Assembly (NCBI RefSeq): GCF_905397435.1
Contig: NZ_CAJPVI010000047.1
Location: 1 to 64,000, forward strand
Source of the DNA: Cupriavidus numazuensis
Lineage (GTDB): Bacteria > Pseudomonadota > Gammaproteobacteria > Burkholderiales > Burkholderiaceae
Reading direction: 5' to 3'
Length of the DNA stretch: 64,000 nt
The notes below the pieces were generated by a model, which was given only the letters and a program-made list of their open reading frames with translations, was not told where the DNA came from and did no database searches. Positions 8,970-17,790 of the stretch are shown here, one piece after another. How positions within the stretch are numbered: position 1 is the first letter of the stretch; every line of letters starts with the position of its first letter. The position numbers and the translations under genes are program-made.

Positions 8970-10181
8970 TCAACCAACCAAATAGGCCTGCACCAACCTA
9001 ACCCAGGCCGCCGCGCCCAGCGGCAAAACAGCATCATTGAAGTCATACCCCGGGTTATGCACCATGCACCCGCCGAACTCGCCTTCCCCGTTGCCAAGAA
9101 TCAGATAGCACCCCGGCACCTCATTCAGCATCCACGCAAAATCTTCACTGCCATTCAGCCCCTTGGGCGCCTGCGTAACCACATTCTCCGCACCCACCAG
9201 TTCCGAACACACACGTTGCGCCAGCTGCGTTTCGGCTTCGGCATTGACCATCGGCGGCGTGAGCTGCCGGTAATCGATCTCCGCTTCCACACCATGCGCC
9301 TGCGCGGTCAGCGACACGATCTCGCGAATGCGCTGCTCGACCATGGCGCGCGTTTCCGGCCGTGCCGCACGCACGTTCAGCCCGATCGTCACGGACTCCG
9401 GAATCACGTTATGCGTCGCGCCGCCGCGGATAAAGCCGACTGACACCACCGCCGTGTCATCGGGCGCGACATTGCGTGCCACGACGGTCTGCAATGCAGT
9501 GACGATGGCCGCCGACGCAGCGATCGGATCGCGCGCACGATGGGGCATCGCACCATGACCACCAACGCCCTTGATGGTCACGTCTGCCACGTCCGACGAC
9601 AGGCTGACCGGCCCCGGCAGCACGCGGAACGTGCCCGCCGGCACACCCGGCATGTTGTGCAACGCGAACACCGCATCGCATGGGAAGCGTTCGAACAATC
9701 CATCCTCGATCATCGCCCGCGCGCCGCAGAGGTTTTCCTCGTCAGGCTGGAAGATCAGGTTCAGCGTGCCGTCGAAATCGGGATGGTCGGCAATGGCCTT
9801 CGCAGCAGCGAGCAGGATCGCGGTGTGCCCGTCATGACCGCACGCATGCATCTTGCCGTGCAGCTGGCTCGCATAGGGCAGGCCAGTGGCTTCGATGATC
9901 GGCAGCGCATCCATGTCGGCACGGATGCCGAGACGACGCTTGCCGGTGCCGCGCTTCAACTGTCCGACCACGCCGCTCTTGCCGATACCCGTATGAACTT
10001 CGTAGCCCCATTCGCTCAGCAGCGTGGCCACGAGCTTGCTGGTCGCGCCGACCTCGAAACCAAGTTCGGGATGCGAGTGAATCTGGCGGCGGATGCCGAC
10101 GAAGGTCTCGGCGTCGATGCTGATGTTCGGCAGCAGGTGCGGCAGGTACTGGAACGGCTTGAGCGTGGGTGCGCGGGTCAT
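8970..10181 (-). CDS. M20D amidohydrolase (hippurate hydrolase-like)
   Basis: Metal-dependent cytoplasmic amidohydrolase of the M20D family (hippurate hydrolase, IAA-amino acid hydrolase, N-acyl-amino acid deacylase group). 403 residues. Metal and catalytic motifs: RADMDALP (88-94), HACGHDGHT (112-120) with the M20D cysteine C114, and QPDEENLCGARAM. The dimerisation domain contains GVGGHGAMPH. The frame is open upstream to 10484, but that part overlaps the next gene; the ATG of MTRAPTLKPF is chosen. It lies 29 bases after the MHS transporter on the same strand, suggesting uptake and hydrolysis of one N-acylated substrate, identity unknown. Confidence 0.9.
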   Translation of the reverse strand: MTRAPTLKPFQYLPHLLPNISIDAETFVGIRRQIHSHPELGFEVGATSKLVATLLSEWGYEVHTGIGKSGVVGQLKRGTGKRRLGIRADMDALPIIEATGLPYASQLHGKMHACGHDGHTAILLAAAKAIADHPDFDGTLNLIFQPDEENLCGARAMIEDGLFERFPCDAVFALHNMPGVPAGTFRVLPGPVSLSSDVADVTIKGVGGHGAMPHRARDPIAASAAIVTALQTVVARNVAPDDTAVVSVGFIRGGATHNVIPESVTIGLNVRAARPETRAMVEQRIREIVSLTAQAHGVEAEIDYRQLTPPMVNAEAETQLAQRVCSELVGAENVVTQAPKGLNGSEDFAWMLNEVPGCYLILGNGEGEFGGCMVHNPGYDFNDAVLPLGAAAWVRLVQAYLVG

Positions 10182-10210
10182 GGATCGGGTCTCCGGAAGA
10201 ATGGTGGGAA

Positions 10211-11506
10211 TCAGTGCACGCGGCGTTCGCGGATGCTGAGCACGGCAAGCAGCGTGATGGCGCCGCAAATCAGCATGTACCAGGCCGGCGACAGCGGATT
10301 GCCGGTACGCGAGAGCAGCCACGTGACGATGAACTGCGACGAGCCGCCGAACACGGTCACGCCGACGCTGTAGATCACCGACAGGCCGCTGGCGCGCACG
10401 CCGGCGGGCAGCATCTCGAGCATCATCAGGAACATCGGCGTCGTGCCGAGGTTGATGCCGGCGGTCAGCAGCGCCGACAGGCACAGCACCAGCGGCACGC
10501 TCGGATGGGCGTTGATCAGCCAGAACGCGGGATACACGGCGACCATGCTGAACACGAGCGATGCGACCACCAATGGCTTGCGGTTCGTCAGGCGGTCAGC
10601 CAGGCGGCCGGCGATGAGCGATACCACGGTCAGCGTGAGTCCGGTCACGCAGCCCGACAGGAACGACAGCGACGGCGGCATCTTGAGCACGCGGATCATG
10701 TAGGTCGGCATGAAGAAGACCACGAGGTACATCGTCGCGGTGCCGGCCGTGGTGGCCAGGATGCCTTTCACGACCGTCGCCCAGTGATTGCGGAACAGCT
10801 CGCCGAGCGGGCTCGGCGCGTGTTCATCGGCCTGGTGCGTTTCGTCGAGATTGGCGCGGATGTAGAGGCCCACGGGCGCGATCAGCAGGCCCACCAGGAA
10901 CGGCAGGCGCCAGCCCCAGCTTTCGAGCGATTCAGTCGGCAGCAGCGCATACAGGGCTGCGCCCGTGAGCGCGCCCAGCATCGCCGAAATGCCCTGGCTG
11001 CCGAGCTGCCAGCTCACGCGCCAGCCGCGGCCGCGCACGCCGCCCGCTTCCATCAGCATCGCGGTGGACGCGCCGATCTCGCCGCCAAGCGAGAAGCCCT
11101 GCAGCAGGCGCCCGGCCAGGATCATCAGCGAGCCGAACACGCCGGCCGATGCATAAGGCGGCGCCAGCGCGATGCACAGCGTGCCGGCCACCATCAGCCC
11201 GATGGTCAGCGTCATGGCGGCCTTGCGGCCACGGCGGTCGGCATAGCTGCCGATCACCACGCCGCCGAGCGGGCGCATCACGAAGCCGATGCCGAAGGTT
11301 GCCACGGCTAGCAGCAGCGAGCCGTAGGGGTTGTCGGACGGGAAGAACAGCTTGCCGATCAGCAGCGAGAAGAAGCTGTAGACGGTGAAGTCGAACATCT
11401 CCAGCGCATTGCCGAGCGAACAGGCGGCGATCAGGCGGAACTGGCTTTGCGGCCGCGCCGGCTTGGCAAGCGTGCCGGTGCCGGCGGCGAGGGTGGCGTC
11501 GTTCAT
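10211..11506 (-). CDS. MFS transporter, metabolite:H+ symporter (MHS) type
   Basis: 431-residue, twelve-helix major facilitator protein. MHS features: the N-terminal NALEMFDFTVYSFFS, GFVMRPLGGVVIGSYADRRGRK (helix 2-3 loop motif) and LLQGFSLGGEIGAS. Relatives carry citrate, alpha-ketoglutarate, proline/betaine or shikimate with protons; the substrate cannot be read from sequence. GGAGACCGC precedes the ATG. Operon with the downstream M20D amidohydrolase; the LysR gene at 11851 is divergent and is its likely regulator. Confidence 0.9.
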   Translation of the reverse strand: MNDATLAAGTGTLAKPARPQSQFRLIAACSLGNALEMFDFTVYSFFSLLIGKLFFPSDNPYGSLLLAVATFGIGFVMRPLGGVVIGSYADRRGRKAAMTLTIGLMVAGTLCIALAPPYASAGVFGSLMILAGRLLQGFSLGGEIGASTAMLMEAGGVRGRGWRVSWQLGSQGISAMLGALTGAALYALLPTESLESWGWRLPFLVGLLIAPVGLYIRANLDETHQADEHAPSPLGELFRNHWATVVKGILATTAGTATMYLVVFFMPTYMIRVLKMPPSLSFLSGCVTGLTLTVVSLIAGRLADRLTNRKPLVVASLVFSMVAVYPAFWLINAHPSVPLVLCLSALLTAGINLGTTPMFLMMLEMLPAGVRASGLSVIYSVGVTVFGGSSQFIVTWLLSRTGNPLSPAWYMLICGAITLLAVLSIRERRVH

Positions 11507-11642
11507 GCGGTCTCCACGAACTGGTGGGTAGGAGGCGCACGCGGGACCGGTCTTGTTCGTTGCCGGTGGGTCGGGATCCGCGCTGGCCGAGGGGTGGCGA
11601 TGACTGCGATGAAGTATTCAGGCAAACGCGGCGGGACAAAAA

Positions 11643-11663
11643 ATCATATATTTTCATATTGAT
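11643..11663. promoter_or_regulatory. AT-rich imperfect inverted repeat, candidate LysR operator
   Basis: The 344-base divergent spacer 11507-11850 is GC-rich except for this patch: ATCATATA followed, after a short gap, by ATATTGAT, an imperfect dyad. LysR proteins usually bind such dyads in the shared promoter region of their own gene and the divergent target. Placement about 190 bases before the lysR start and about 140 before the transporter start fits. Nothing else is seen in the spacer. Confidence 0.4.
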
Positions 11664-11850
11664 AACCAAATCGAATCACCGTCATAACCGGGGGTCAGCG
11701 GATATCGGGACAAGTACCAATCCGGCGAGGAAACTCAGCACTGGCGCGGGACGGCGGGAAAGCGGCGTCCGCCGCGCATCGCATGCGAACGCCCGCAATC
11801 GGGGCGCGCTGCACTGCACGCGGGCTTGCTGCACAAAAAGAAAGGAATCG

Positions 11851-12798
11851 ATGAAGCTGCAACAACTGCGCATCCTGCTGGCCGTGGCCGAGCACGGCAG
11901 CATCCATGAAGCGTCGCGTTCGCTGCATATCTCGCAGCCGGCGCTGTCGAAGGCGATTGCGGAGCTCGAACGCGAACTCGGCGTCACGCTGATGTCGCGC
12001 TCGGTGCGCGGCGTGAGCCTGACAAACTATGGCGTGGCGCTGGTCAAGCGCGCCAGCGTGGTCGAACAGGAACTGCGGCACGCGCTGGAAGATATCGAAT
12101 CGATCCGCGGCCATGCCGAGGCCGAACTCAATATCGGCTTCACGGCGGTCGCGTCCAGCGGGCCGCTGCCCGATGCCATGGCGGCATTCCGCAAGCGCTT
12201 TCCGAACGTGGCGCTGCGCGGCTTCGAACTGCGCCCGCAGCAGATCCAGGAAGGACTGCGCGAAGGACGGCTCGATCTGGGGCTGATCTCCACCAACAGT
12301 GGTCCCGGATCGGCGTCGTTCCAGTGGGAGCCGCTGTTCTCCGTCGGCATGAAGCTGGCCGTGCGCACCGGCCATCCGCTGCGCCGCGCACGACGGCTGC
12401 GGCCGCTGCTCGATGCCGACTGGCTCGTGCTCGACCCGGTCGATGATGCCGGCAGCCCGCTCGCAAGCCTGATGCGCCTGCATCGGCTCGAGATGCCCAA
12501 GCGCGTGGTGCAAAGCGCCTCCAACTTGCTAGGCCTGCAACTGGCGACCAAGACCGACCTCGTGAGCATGTGGTCGGATTTCGTCTTCTTCGGCACCGGC
12601 CCGCTGCAAGTGGTACGCGATGCGCTGACGCCGCTGCAGATCCAGGACGAATTGCCTGATTTCCGCGTGTTCCTGGTCTACCGCTCGATGGATCTGATGA
12701 CGCACGTTTGCGCCGAATTCGTGCGCGAGGTGCGCCATTGTGCCCGCCAGATAGCCGAGCCGCCGGCCACCATGCGCAAGTCCCGATCCGCTTCATAA
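11851..12798 (+). CDS. LysR-family transcriptional regulator
   Basis: 315 residues. The N-terminal winged helix-turn-helix (about 1-60) reads LRILLAVAEHGSIHEASRSL then SQPALSKAIAELE, followed by a type 2 periplasmic-binding-like effector domain (about 90-290). The start is the ATG after AAAGGAATCG; upstream codons to 11524 are spurious extension. It probably controls the divergent MHS transporter and M20D amidohydrolase, in the usual LysR arrangement. The inducer is unknown. Confidence 0.92.
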   Translation: MKLQQLRILLAVAEHGSIHEASRSLHISQPALSKAIAELERELGVTLMSRSVRGVSLTNYGVALVKRASVVEQELRHALEDIESIRGHAEAELNIGFTAVASSGPLPDAMAAFRKRFPNVALRGFELRPQQIQEGLREGRLDLGLISTNSGPGSASFQWEPLFSVGMKLAVRTGHPLRRARRLRPLLDADWLVLDPVDDAGSPLASLMRLHRLEMPKRVVQSASNLLGLQLATKTDLVSMWSDFVFFGTGPLQVVRDALTPLQIQDELPDFRVFLVYRSMDLMTHVCAEFVREVRHCARQIAEPPATMRKSRSAS

Positions 12799-12862
12799 GT
12801 GCCGGCACGATGTCACGGCGCCGCCGATGCCGCACAATGGCGGGCAGGAGACGCAACACCAT

Positions 12863-13774
12863 ATGGACAAACTCAAGCAAATCGAAGCCTTTATTGCGGT
12901 GGTGGAACACGGCAGCATGGCCGCCGCCGCGCTCACGCAGGACGTCACGCCCGTGATGATCGGGCGCCGCATCAACGCACTGGAAGCGCGCATCGGCGTC
13001 AAGCTGCTGCACCGCTCGACGCGCCGCATCGTGGTGACCGAGCAGGGCGCGGTGTTCATGGAGCAGTGCAAGAAGGCGCTGGCTGACCTGGACCGCGCCG
13101 AGATGCTGATCGCCGAAGGCAAGCACAAGGCGACGGGCCACCTGATCGTGTCGGCCCCGGCCGCGTTCGGCCGCAAGCATGTGGCGCCGCATGCGCCGGC
13201 CTTTCTGGCCGCGAATCCGGAGGTGCAGATTTCGTTCAACCTGACCGACCGCGTAGTCGATCTCGTGCGCGAGGGGTATGACGTCGGCATCCGCATCGGC
13301 GGCGCGATCGACCCGAACTTCGTCGCGATCAAGCTTGCGACCAACAAGCGCGTGGTGTGCGGTACGCCCGCGTACTTTGCCAAGCACGGCGTGCCGCTGA
13401 CGCTGGACGACCTGGAGCACCACAACTGCCTGGCCTTCAACCTGCAGGGCGGCCAGCAGCGCGGCTGGTATTTCCAGCAGAACGGCAAGACCGTGACCGT
13501 GCGCGTCAATGGCAATCTCGACTGCAACGATGGCGAGCTGCTGCACCGCTGGACCGGCGAGCACCTGGGCCTCGGCTGGCGCTCCACGTGGGAGATCTTG
13601 CCGCAACTGGAGAGCGGCGAACTTGTCACCGTGCTCGATGAGTACGCATTGCCGGACTACGACATCCTTGCCGTGTACCCGCAGCAGCGTCCGGTGCCGG
13701 CCAAGATCCGCTTCTTCATCGAGCATCTGAAGGCGCAATTCGCGCAGCCGGGCTACTGGACGGCGCGCGGCTGA
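12863..13774 (+). CDS. LysR-family transcriptional regulator
   Basis: 303 residues, close to the family norm. The N-terminal DNA-binding domain begins MDKLKQIEAFIAVVEHGSMA and contains VMIGRRINALEARIGVKLLHRSTRR. The effector-binding half shows the common subgroup motif LVREGYDVGIRIG (about 142-154). AGGAG precedes the ATG by 12 bases. It has no divergent partner; the small DUF2784 gene follows after 22 bases. Target genes unknown. Confidence 0.92.
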   Translation: MDKLKQIEAFIAVVEHGSMAAAALTQDVTPVMIGRRINALEARIGVKLLHRSTRRIVVTEQGAVFMEQCKKALADLDRAEMLIAEGKHKATGHLIVSAPAAFGRKHVAPHAPAFLAANPEVQISFNLTDRVVDLVREGYDVGIRIGGAIDPNFVAIKLATNKRVVCGTPAYFAKHGVPLTLDDLEHHNCLAFNLQGGQQRGWYFQQNGKTVTVRVNGNLDCNDGELLHRWTGEHLGLGWRSTWEILPQLESGELVTVLDEYALPDYDILAVYPQQRPVPAKIRFFIEHLKAQFAQPGYWTARG

Positions 13775-13796
13775 CCTGCGCAAGAGGAGGGCGCTG

Positions 13797-14156
13797 ATGG
13801 CAGGGTGGCTGGCGGACCTGGTGGTCGTGGTCCACTTCCTGTTCATCGCCTTCGTGGTCGGCGGCGCGCTGCTGCTGTTCCGCTGGCCGCGCATGGCTTG
13901 GGTGCATCTGCCGGCTGCGGCGTGGGGCGTGTTCGTGGAGTGGTCGGGGCGGATCTGTCCGCTGACGCCGCTCGAGAATGCGCTGCGTCGGGCAGCGGGG
14001 GAGGCGGGGTATGGTGGTGGGTTTGTCGAGCGGTATCTGTTGCCGGTGATTTATCCGGCCGGGCTGACGCCAGCTGTGCAGCTATGGCTTGGGGTGTTTG
14101 TGGTGGTGATTAATGCGGCGGTCTATGCGGTCTGGTGGCGGAGACGGCGGTCATAG
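13797..14156 (+). CDS. DUF2784 family membrane protein
   Basis: 119 residues with three hydrophobic segments (about 5-27, 33-50 and 88-112) and the family core VEWSGRICPLTPLEN (about 42-56), typical of DUF2784 proteins. GAGGAGGGC precedes the ATG. It lies just behind the LysR gene and may be cotranscribed. No function is established for the family. Confidence 0.85.
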   Translation: MAGWLADLVVVVHFLFIAFVVGGALLLFRWPRMAWVHLPAAAWGVFVEWSGRICPLTPLENALRRAAGEAGYGGGFVERYLLPVIYPAGLTPAVQLWLGVFVVVINAAVYAVWWRRRRS

Positions 14157-14187
14157 CGCTCAAGCCGGATTAGGCTGACGGTTGTCT

Positions 14188-14309
14188 CCCCTCTCCCATT
14201 TATGGGAGAGGGGCGGGGGAGAGGGTAGGCTTGTCTCGATGCGACGGCTTTTGCTTCGTGGAAGCTCCTGCTCTCTCCCCCAACCCCTCTCCCGCAAGCG
14301 GGAGAGGGG
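14188..14309. repeat. Paired-hairpin intergenic repeat, second copy
   Basis: Two hairpins, CCCCTCTCCCA/TGGGAGAGGGG (14188-14213) and CCCCTCTCCCGC/GCGGGAGAGGGG (14284-14309), flank a core with GCTTCGTGGAAGC. The layout and core match the element at 3245-3379. It lies between convergent genes, where the stems could act as bidirectional transcription or RNA-stability barriers, though no U-tract follows. Confidence 0.85.
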
Positions 14310-14344
14310 AGCCGGTCAGCGGTGAATTAACGCGCGTTGCCCAG

Positions 14345-15166
14345 TCACGCCTCAAACTTCGGCGCCCGCTTCTCCAGATTCGCCCGTACCGCCTCGCGCT
14401 GATTCGGCGATCCGACCAGCTTGTCCTGCTCGACCGATTCCGCGATCAGGATGGCTGCGTTGTCGCCGCCCTCGACCACTTCCATCAGCCGCTTCGCGGC
14501 CCGAATGGCATGCGGGTTCTTCTGGGCGACCTGACGTGCAGCCTCCAGCGCTGCGGCGCGCGGATCCTCCACGACCCGCGTAGCCAGGCCAAGCTCGCAC
14601 GCCTCAGTGCCCGTGACGATACGCCCCGTGTAGACCAGCTCGCGCAGCAGGTCCGGACGCACAAGTCCGCGCGTCAGCACCATACCCGCCATGTCGGGAA
14701 CCAGACCCCATTTGATCTCCATGACGGAGAGCTTCGTGTCGGCCGTGACGAAGCGCACATCGGCGCCGAGCGCAACCTGCAGTCCGCCACCGAAGGCAAC
14801 GCCGTGCACGGCGGCGAATACCGGCACCGGCAGCTCGCGCCACACCATGCAAGCGTATTGCGGCCGATTCGAAATGCCATGCACGCGCGCAGCAAGACGA
14901 CCCGGGCGGATGCCCGGATCGCCGCCCGCGCCGCCGAGCATGCCAGCCATGCTTTCCATGTCCAGACCCGCGCAAAACGCGCGGCCTTCACCCGACAGCA
15001 CCACCGCGCGCAGGTCCGGCGTCTGCTTCAACTGCTCGCCCGTGGCGATCAATGCGTCGAACATCGCGGGATCGAGCGCGTTCATCTTGTCCGCGCGGTT
15101 GAGACGGACATCGGCAACGCCGTCTTCGATGGTCACAATGATGCGGTCGGTGCTGCTGGCGCTCAT
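14345..15166 (-). CDS. Crotonase-family enoyl-CoA hydratase/isomerase
   Basis: 273 residues, cytoplasmic. Crotonase motifs: oxyanion-hole segments RAFCAGLDMESM and HGVAFGGGLQVALGADVRF, and an active-site region SVMEIKWGLVPDMAG that keeps a glutamate at the hydratase position. AAGGAG precedes the ATG. Last gene of the minus-strand acyl-CoA operon, 69 bases after the ligase. It should act on an unsaturated acyl-CoA made by the upstream ligase; the exact substrate cannot be read. Confidence 0.88.
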   Translation of the reverse strand: MSASSTDRIIVTIEDGVADVRLNRADKMNALDPAMFDALIATGEQLKQTPDLRAVVLSGEGRAFCAGLDMESMAGMLGGAGGDPGIRPGRLAARVHGISNRPQYACMVWRELPVPVFAAVHGVAFGGGLQVALGADVRFVTADTKLSVMEIKWGLVPDMAGMVLTRGLVRPDLLRELVYTGRIVTGTEACELGLATRVVEDPRAAALEAARQVAQKNPHAIRAAKRLMEVVEGGDNAAILIAESVEQDKLVGSPNQREAVRANLEKRAPKFEA

Positions 15167-15235
15167 GCGCGGCTCCTTCTGGGTTCGTACAGTGTTTGGA
15201 TGGCGCCCGCGCCCAGGTGGCGCGGGCAGTCAGAT

Positions 15236-16897
15236 CTATGCAATGCGTTCGTCCCGCACGGTCGGCAGGACGTAGTTGCGGTAGGCCTCGCGCAGCTTCA
15301 CCTTGAGCAGCTTGCCGGTGGCGGTGTGCGGCAGTGCATCGACGAACACCACGTCATCGGGCACCCACCAGCGCACCACCTTGCCGGCCAGGAAGGCGAG
15401 CAACTCGGCGGATGTGACTTCGTGGTCGGGCCGCTTCACCACGATCAGCAGCGGCCGCTCCTGCCACTTGGGATGCGGCACGCCGATGACGGCTGCCTCG
15501 GCCACCGCCGGGTGGCTCATGGTCGCGTTTTCAAGGTCGATCGACGAGATCCACTCGCCGCCCGACTTGATCACATCCTTGGCGCGGTCGACGAGCTGCA
15601 CATAGCCTTCGGGATCGATATTGGCCACGTCGCCGGTATCGAACCAGCCATCGTTGTCGAGCGCATCGTGCTCGGCCTTGAAGTAGCCCGACGCAATCCA
15701 CGGCCCGCGTACCTTCAGCTTGCCGAACGCCTGGCCGTCGTGCGGCAGCACTCGGCCTTCATCGTCCTCGATACGCAGTTCCACGCCCCACAGCGCGCGG
15801 CCTTGCTTGAGCTTGATCTTGAGCTGCTCGGCTTCGCTGAGGCTCGCGTGCTGCGGCAGCAGCGTGTTGATCACGCCGATAGGGCTGGTCTCGGTCATGC
15901 CCCAGCCCTGCATCAGCGTCGCGCCGAATTGCTTCTCGAAGCGCTCGATCATCGCCGCAGGCGCGGCCGATCCGCCCACGCCGGCGATGCGCAGGCTCAG
16001 CTCGCGCGGATCGATCTCGGGATGCGCGTCAAGGTACTGGAACAGCATCAGCCACACCGTCGGCACAGCGGTCGAGTAATTTACGCGTTCGTCGCGCAGC
16101 AAGCGGTACACGCTTTCGCCGTCGAGATGCTGGGCGGGCAGCACCATCTTTGCGCCGTTCATCGCGCAGGCGTAGGGCAGGCCCCAGGCGTTCGCGTGGA
16201 ACAGCGGCACGATCATCAGGATGCTGTTTTCAGGGCTCACACCGAAGGTATCGGAGCCGCTCGCCTTCAGGCTGTGCAGCACCGTGGATCGATGCGAATA
16301 CAGCACGCCTTTAGGATTGCCCGTGGTGCCCGACGTGTAGCACAGCGACGACGCGGTGCGCTCGTCGAACTGCGGCCATTCGTAGTCCTCGCTGCTGTCG
16401 GCAAGCAGGTCTTCGTAGCAGACCAGATTGGGAATGCCGGCACTGGCCAGCGCGGCCATGTGTTCGGGATCGGTCATCGCCACGTAGTGCCGCACTGTCT
16501 TCAACTGCGGCGCCAGCTTGGCCACCAGCGGCGCAAAGCAGCTGTCGAAGCACAGCACGCTGTCTTCGGCATGGTTGATGATGTATTCGATCTGCTCGGG
16601 AAACAGCCGCGGATTGACCGTATGCAGCACGGCGCCCGAACCCGAGACGCCGAAGTACATCTCCAGGTGCCGGTGGGTGTTCCACGCCAGCGTGCCGATG
16701 CGGTCGCCTTCGCTGAGACCCAGCTTCGCGAGCGCGTTGGCGAGCCGCTTCGCGCGGCGGTGCACTTCATCGTAATTGGTACGCACCGTGCCGCCTTCCA
16801 CGGTGCGCGAGATGATCTCCTGTTGCGGGTGGTACGCCGCTGCGTATTCGATCAGCGATGAAATCAACAACGGACGGTCTTGCATGAGGCCCAGCAT
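15236..16897 (-). CDS. AMP-forming long-chain/medium-chain acyl-CoA ligase
   Basis: Activates a carboxylic acid to its CoA thioester through an acyl-adenylate. 553 residues. ANL-superfamily motifs: the P-loop YTSGTTGNPKGV, GWGMTETSP (A5), WFDTGDVANIDPEGY (A7), DRAKDVIKSGGEWIS (A8) and the catalytic-lysine region HTATGKLLK near the C-terminus. The frame is open upstream to 17098, but that overlaps the next gene; the ATG of MLGLMQDRPLL follows AGGGAGACGC. Resembles the fatty-acyl-CoA ligase group related to AlkK. It lies between two crotonases and an SDR in a degradation-type operon. Confidence 0.9.
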   Translation of the reverse strand: MLGLMQDRPLLISSLIEYAAAYHPQQEIISRTVEGGTVRTNYDEVHRRAKRLANALAKLGLSEGDRIGTLAWNTHRHLEMYFGVSGSGAVLHTVNPRLFPEQIEYIINHAEDSVLCFDSCFAPLVAKLAPQLKTVRHYVAMTDPEHMAALASAGIPNLVCYEDLLADSSEDYEWPQFDERTASSLCYTSGTTGNPKGVLYSHRSTVLHSLKASGSDTFGVSPENSILMIVPLFHANAWGLPYACAMNGAKMVLPAQHLDGESVYRLLRDERVNYSTAVPTVWLMLFQYLDAHPEIDPRELSLRIAGVGGSAAPAAMIERFEKQFGATLMQGWGMTETSPIGVINTLLPQHASLSEAEQLKIKLKQGRALWGVELRIEDDEGRVLPHDGQAFGKLKVRGPWIASGYFKAEHDALDNDGWFDTGDVANIDPEGYVQLVDRAKDVIKSGGEWISSIDLENATMSHPAVAEAAVIGVPHPKWQERPLLIVVKRPDHEVTSAELLAFLAGKVVRWWVPDDVVFVDALPHTATGKLLKVKLREAYRNYVLPTVRDERIA

Positions 16898-16973
16898 GAT
16901 GCGTCTCCCTGTGTTGTTCTCGTGATGCCCCGGGATGGCCATCCCGGGGGTGCTGCAAACGGCGACGATGCGA

Positions 16974-17759
16974 TCAGCGGCCCTTGAACTGCGGCGGACG
17001 CTTGGCGACGAATGCGGCCACGCCTTCGCGGAAGTCCTCGCTGCGGCATGCACGCGACTGCTGCGATGCCTCCAGCTCGAGCTGCGCCGCCAGGTCATTG
17101 CCGGAGCTCGCGTTGAGCGCTTCCTTGATCAGGCCGTAGGCGAAGGTCGGCATGTTGGCAAGGTGACTCGCCATCTTGCTGGCCTCGGCCTGCAGCGCGT
17201 CGTCGGCGTGGACCTTCCACACCAGACCGATACGCTGCGCCTCTTCCGCGTCGATCTTCTCGGCGAGGATGGCCAGCGCACGGGCGCGCATTTCGCCCGC
17301 ATAGCGCGGCACGAAGTACGTGCTGCCAGCGTCCGGCACCAGGCCGATCTTCGAGAAGGCCTGCAGGAACGAGGCGGATTTGCCCGCCAGCACCACGTCG
17401 GCCGCGAGCGCGAGGCTCATGCCGGCGCCGGCGGCAACGCCGTTCACGGCGCTGATCACCGGCTTGGGCATCTGGCGCAGCGCCAGCACGATCGGGTGAT
17501 AGCGTTCGCGCAGCAGCGTGCCGGAATCGGCCATCTCGCCACTGGCGTTCTGGCGCGCGCCAAGGTCGGCGCCCGACGAGAAACCACGTCCGGCGCCGGT
17601 CAGCACGACGGCGCGCACCGATTCGTCGGCGGCGGCACGGTCCACGGCCGCGCGCAGTTCGCGCAGCAGTTCCGCGTTGAGCGCGTTCAGGACTTCGGGG
17701 CGGTTCAGGGTGATGGTGGCCACGCCTTCACTGGCGTGGTAGAGGACAGGGGAAGTCAT
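16974..17759 (-). CDS. Crotonase-family enoyl-CoA hydratase/isomerase (PaaG-like)
   Basis: 261 residues, similar in length and motif to PaaG-type isomerases: GFSSGADLGARQ, NGVAAGAGMSLALAADVVLA, and SKIGLVPDAGSTYFVPR, where aspartate occupies the PaaG-type catalytic position rather than a hydratase glutamate. The C-terminal SEDFREGVAAFVAKRPPQFKGR is typical. AAGGAAA precedes the ATG. Separated by 31 bases from the SDR gene upstream and 76 from the ligase downstream. No other paa genes are in the window, so a phenylacetate role is not claimed. Confidence 0.87.
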   Translation of the reverse strand: MTSPVLYHASEGVATITLNRPEVLNALNAELLRELRAAVDRAAADESVRAVVLTGAGRGFSSGADLGARQNASGEMADSGTLLRERYHPIVLALRQMPKPVISAVNGVAAGAGMSLALAADVVLAGKSASFLQAFSKIGLVPDAGSTYFVPRYAGEMRARALAILAEKIDAEEAQRIGLVWKVHADDALQAEASKMASHLANMPTFAYGLIKEALNASSGNDLAAQLELEASQQSRACRSEDFREGVAAFVAKRPPQFKGR

Positions 17760-17790
17760 CGCGGTGTTTTCCTTCGGGTGATCGTGGGGG

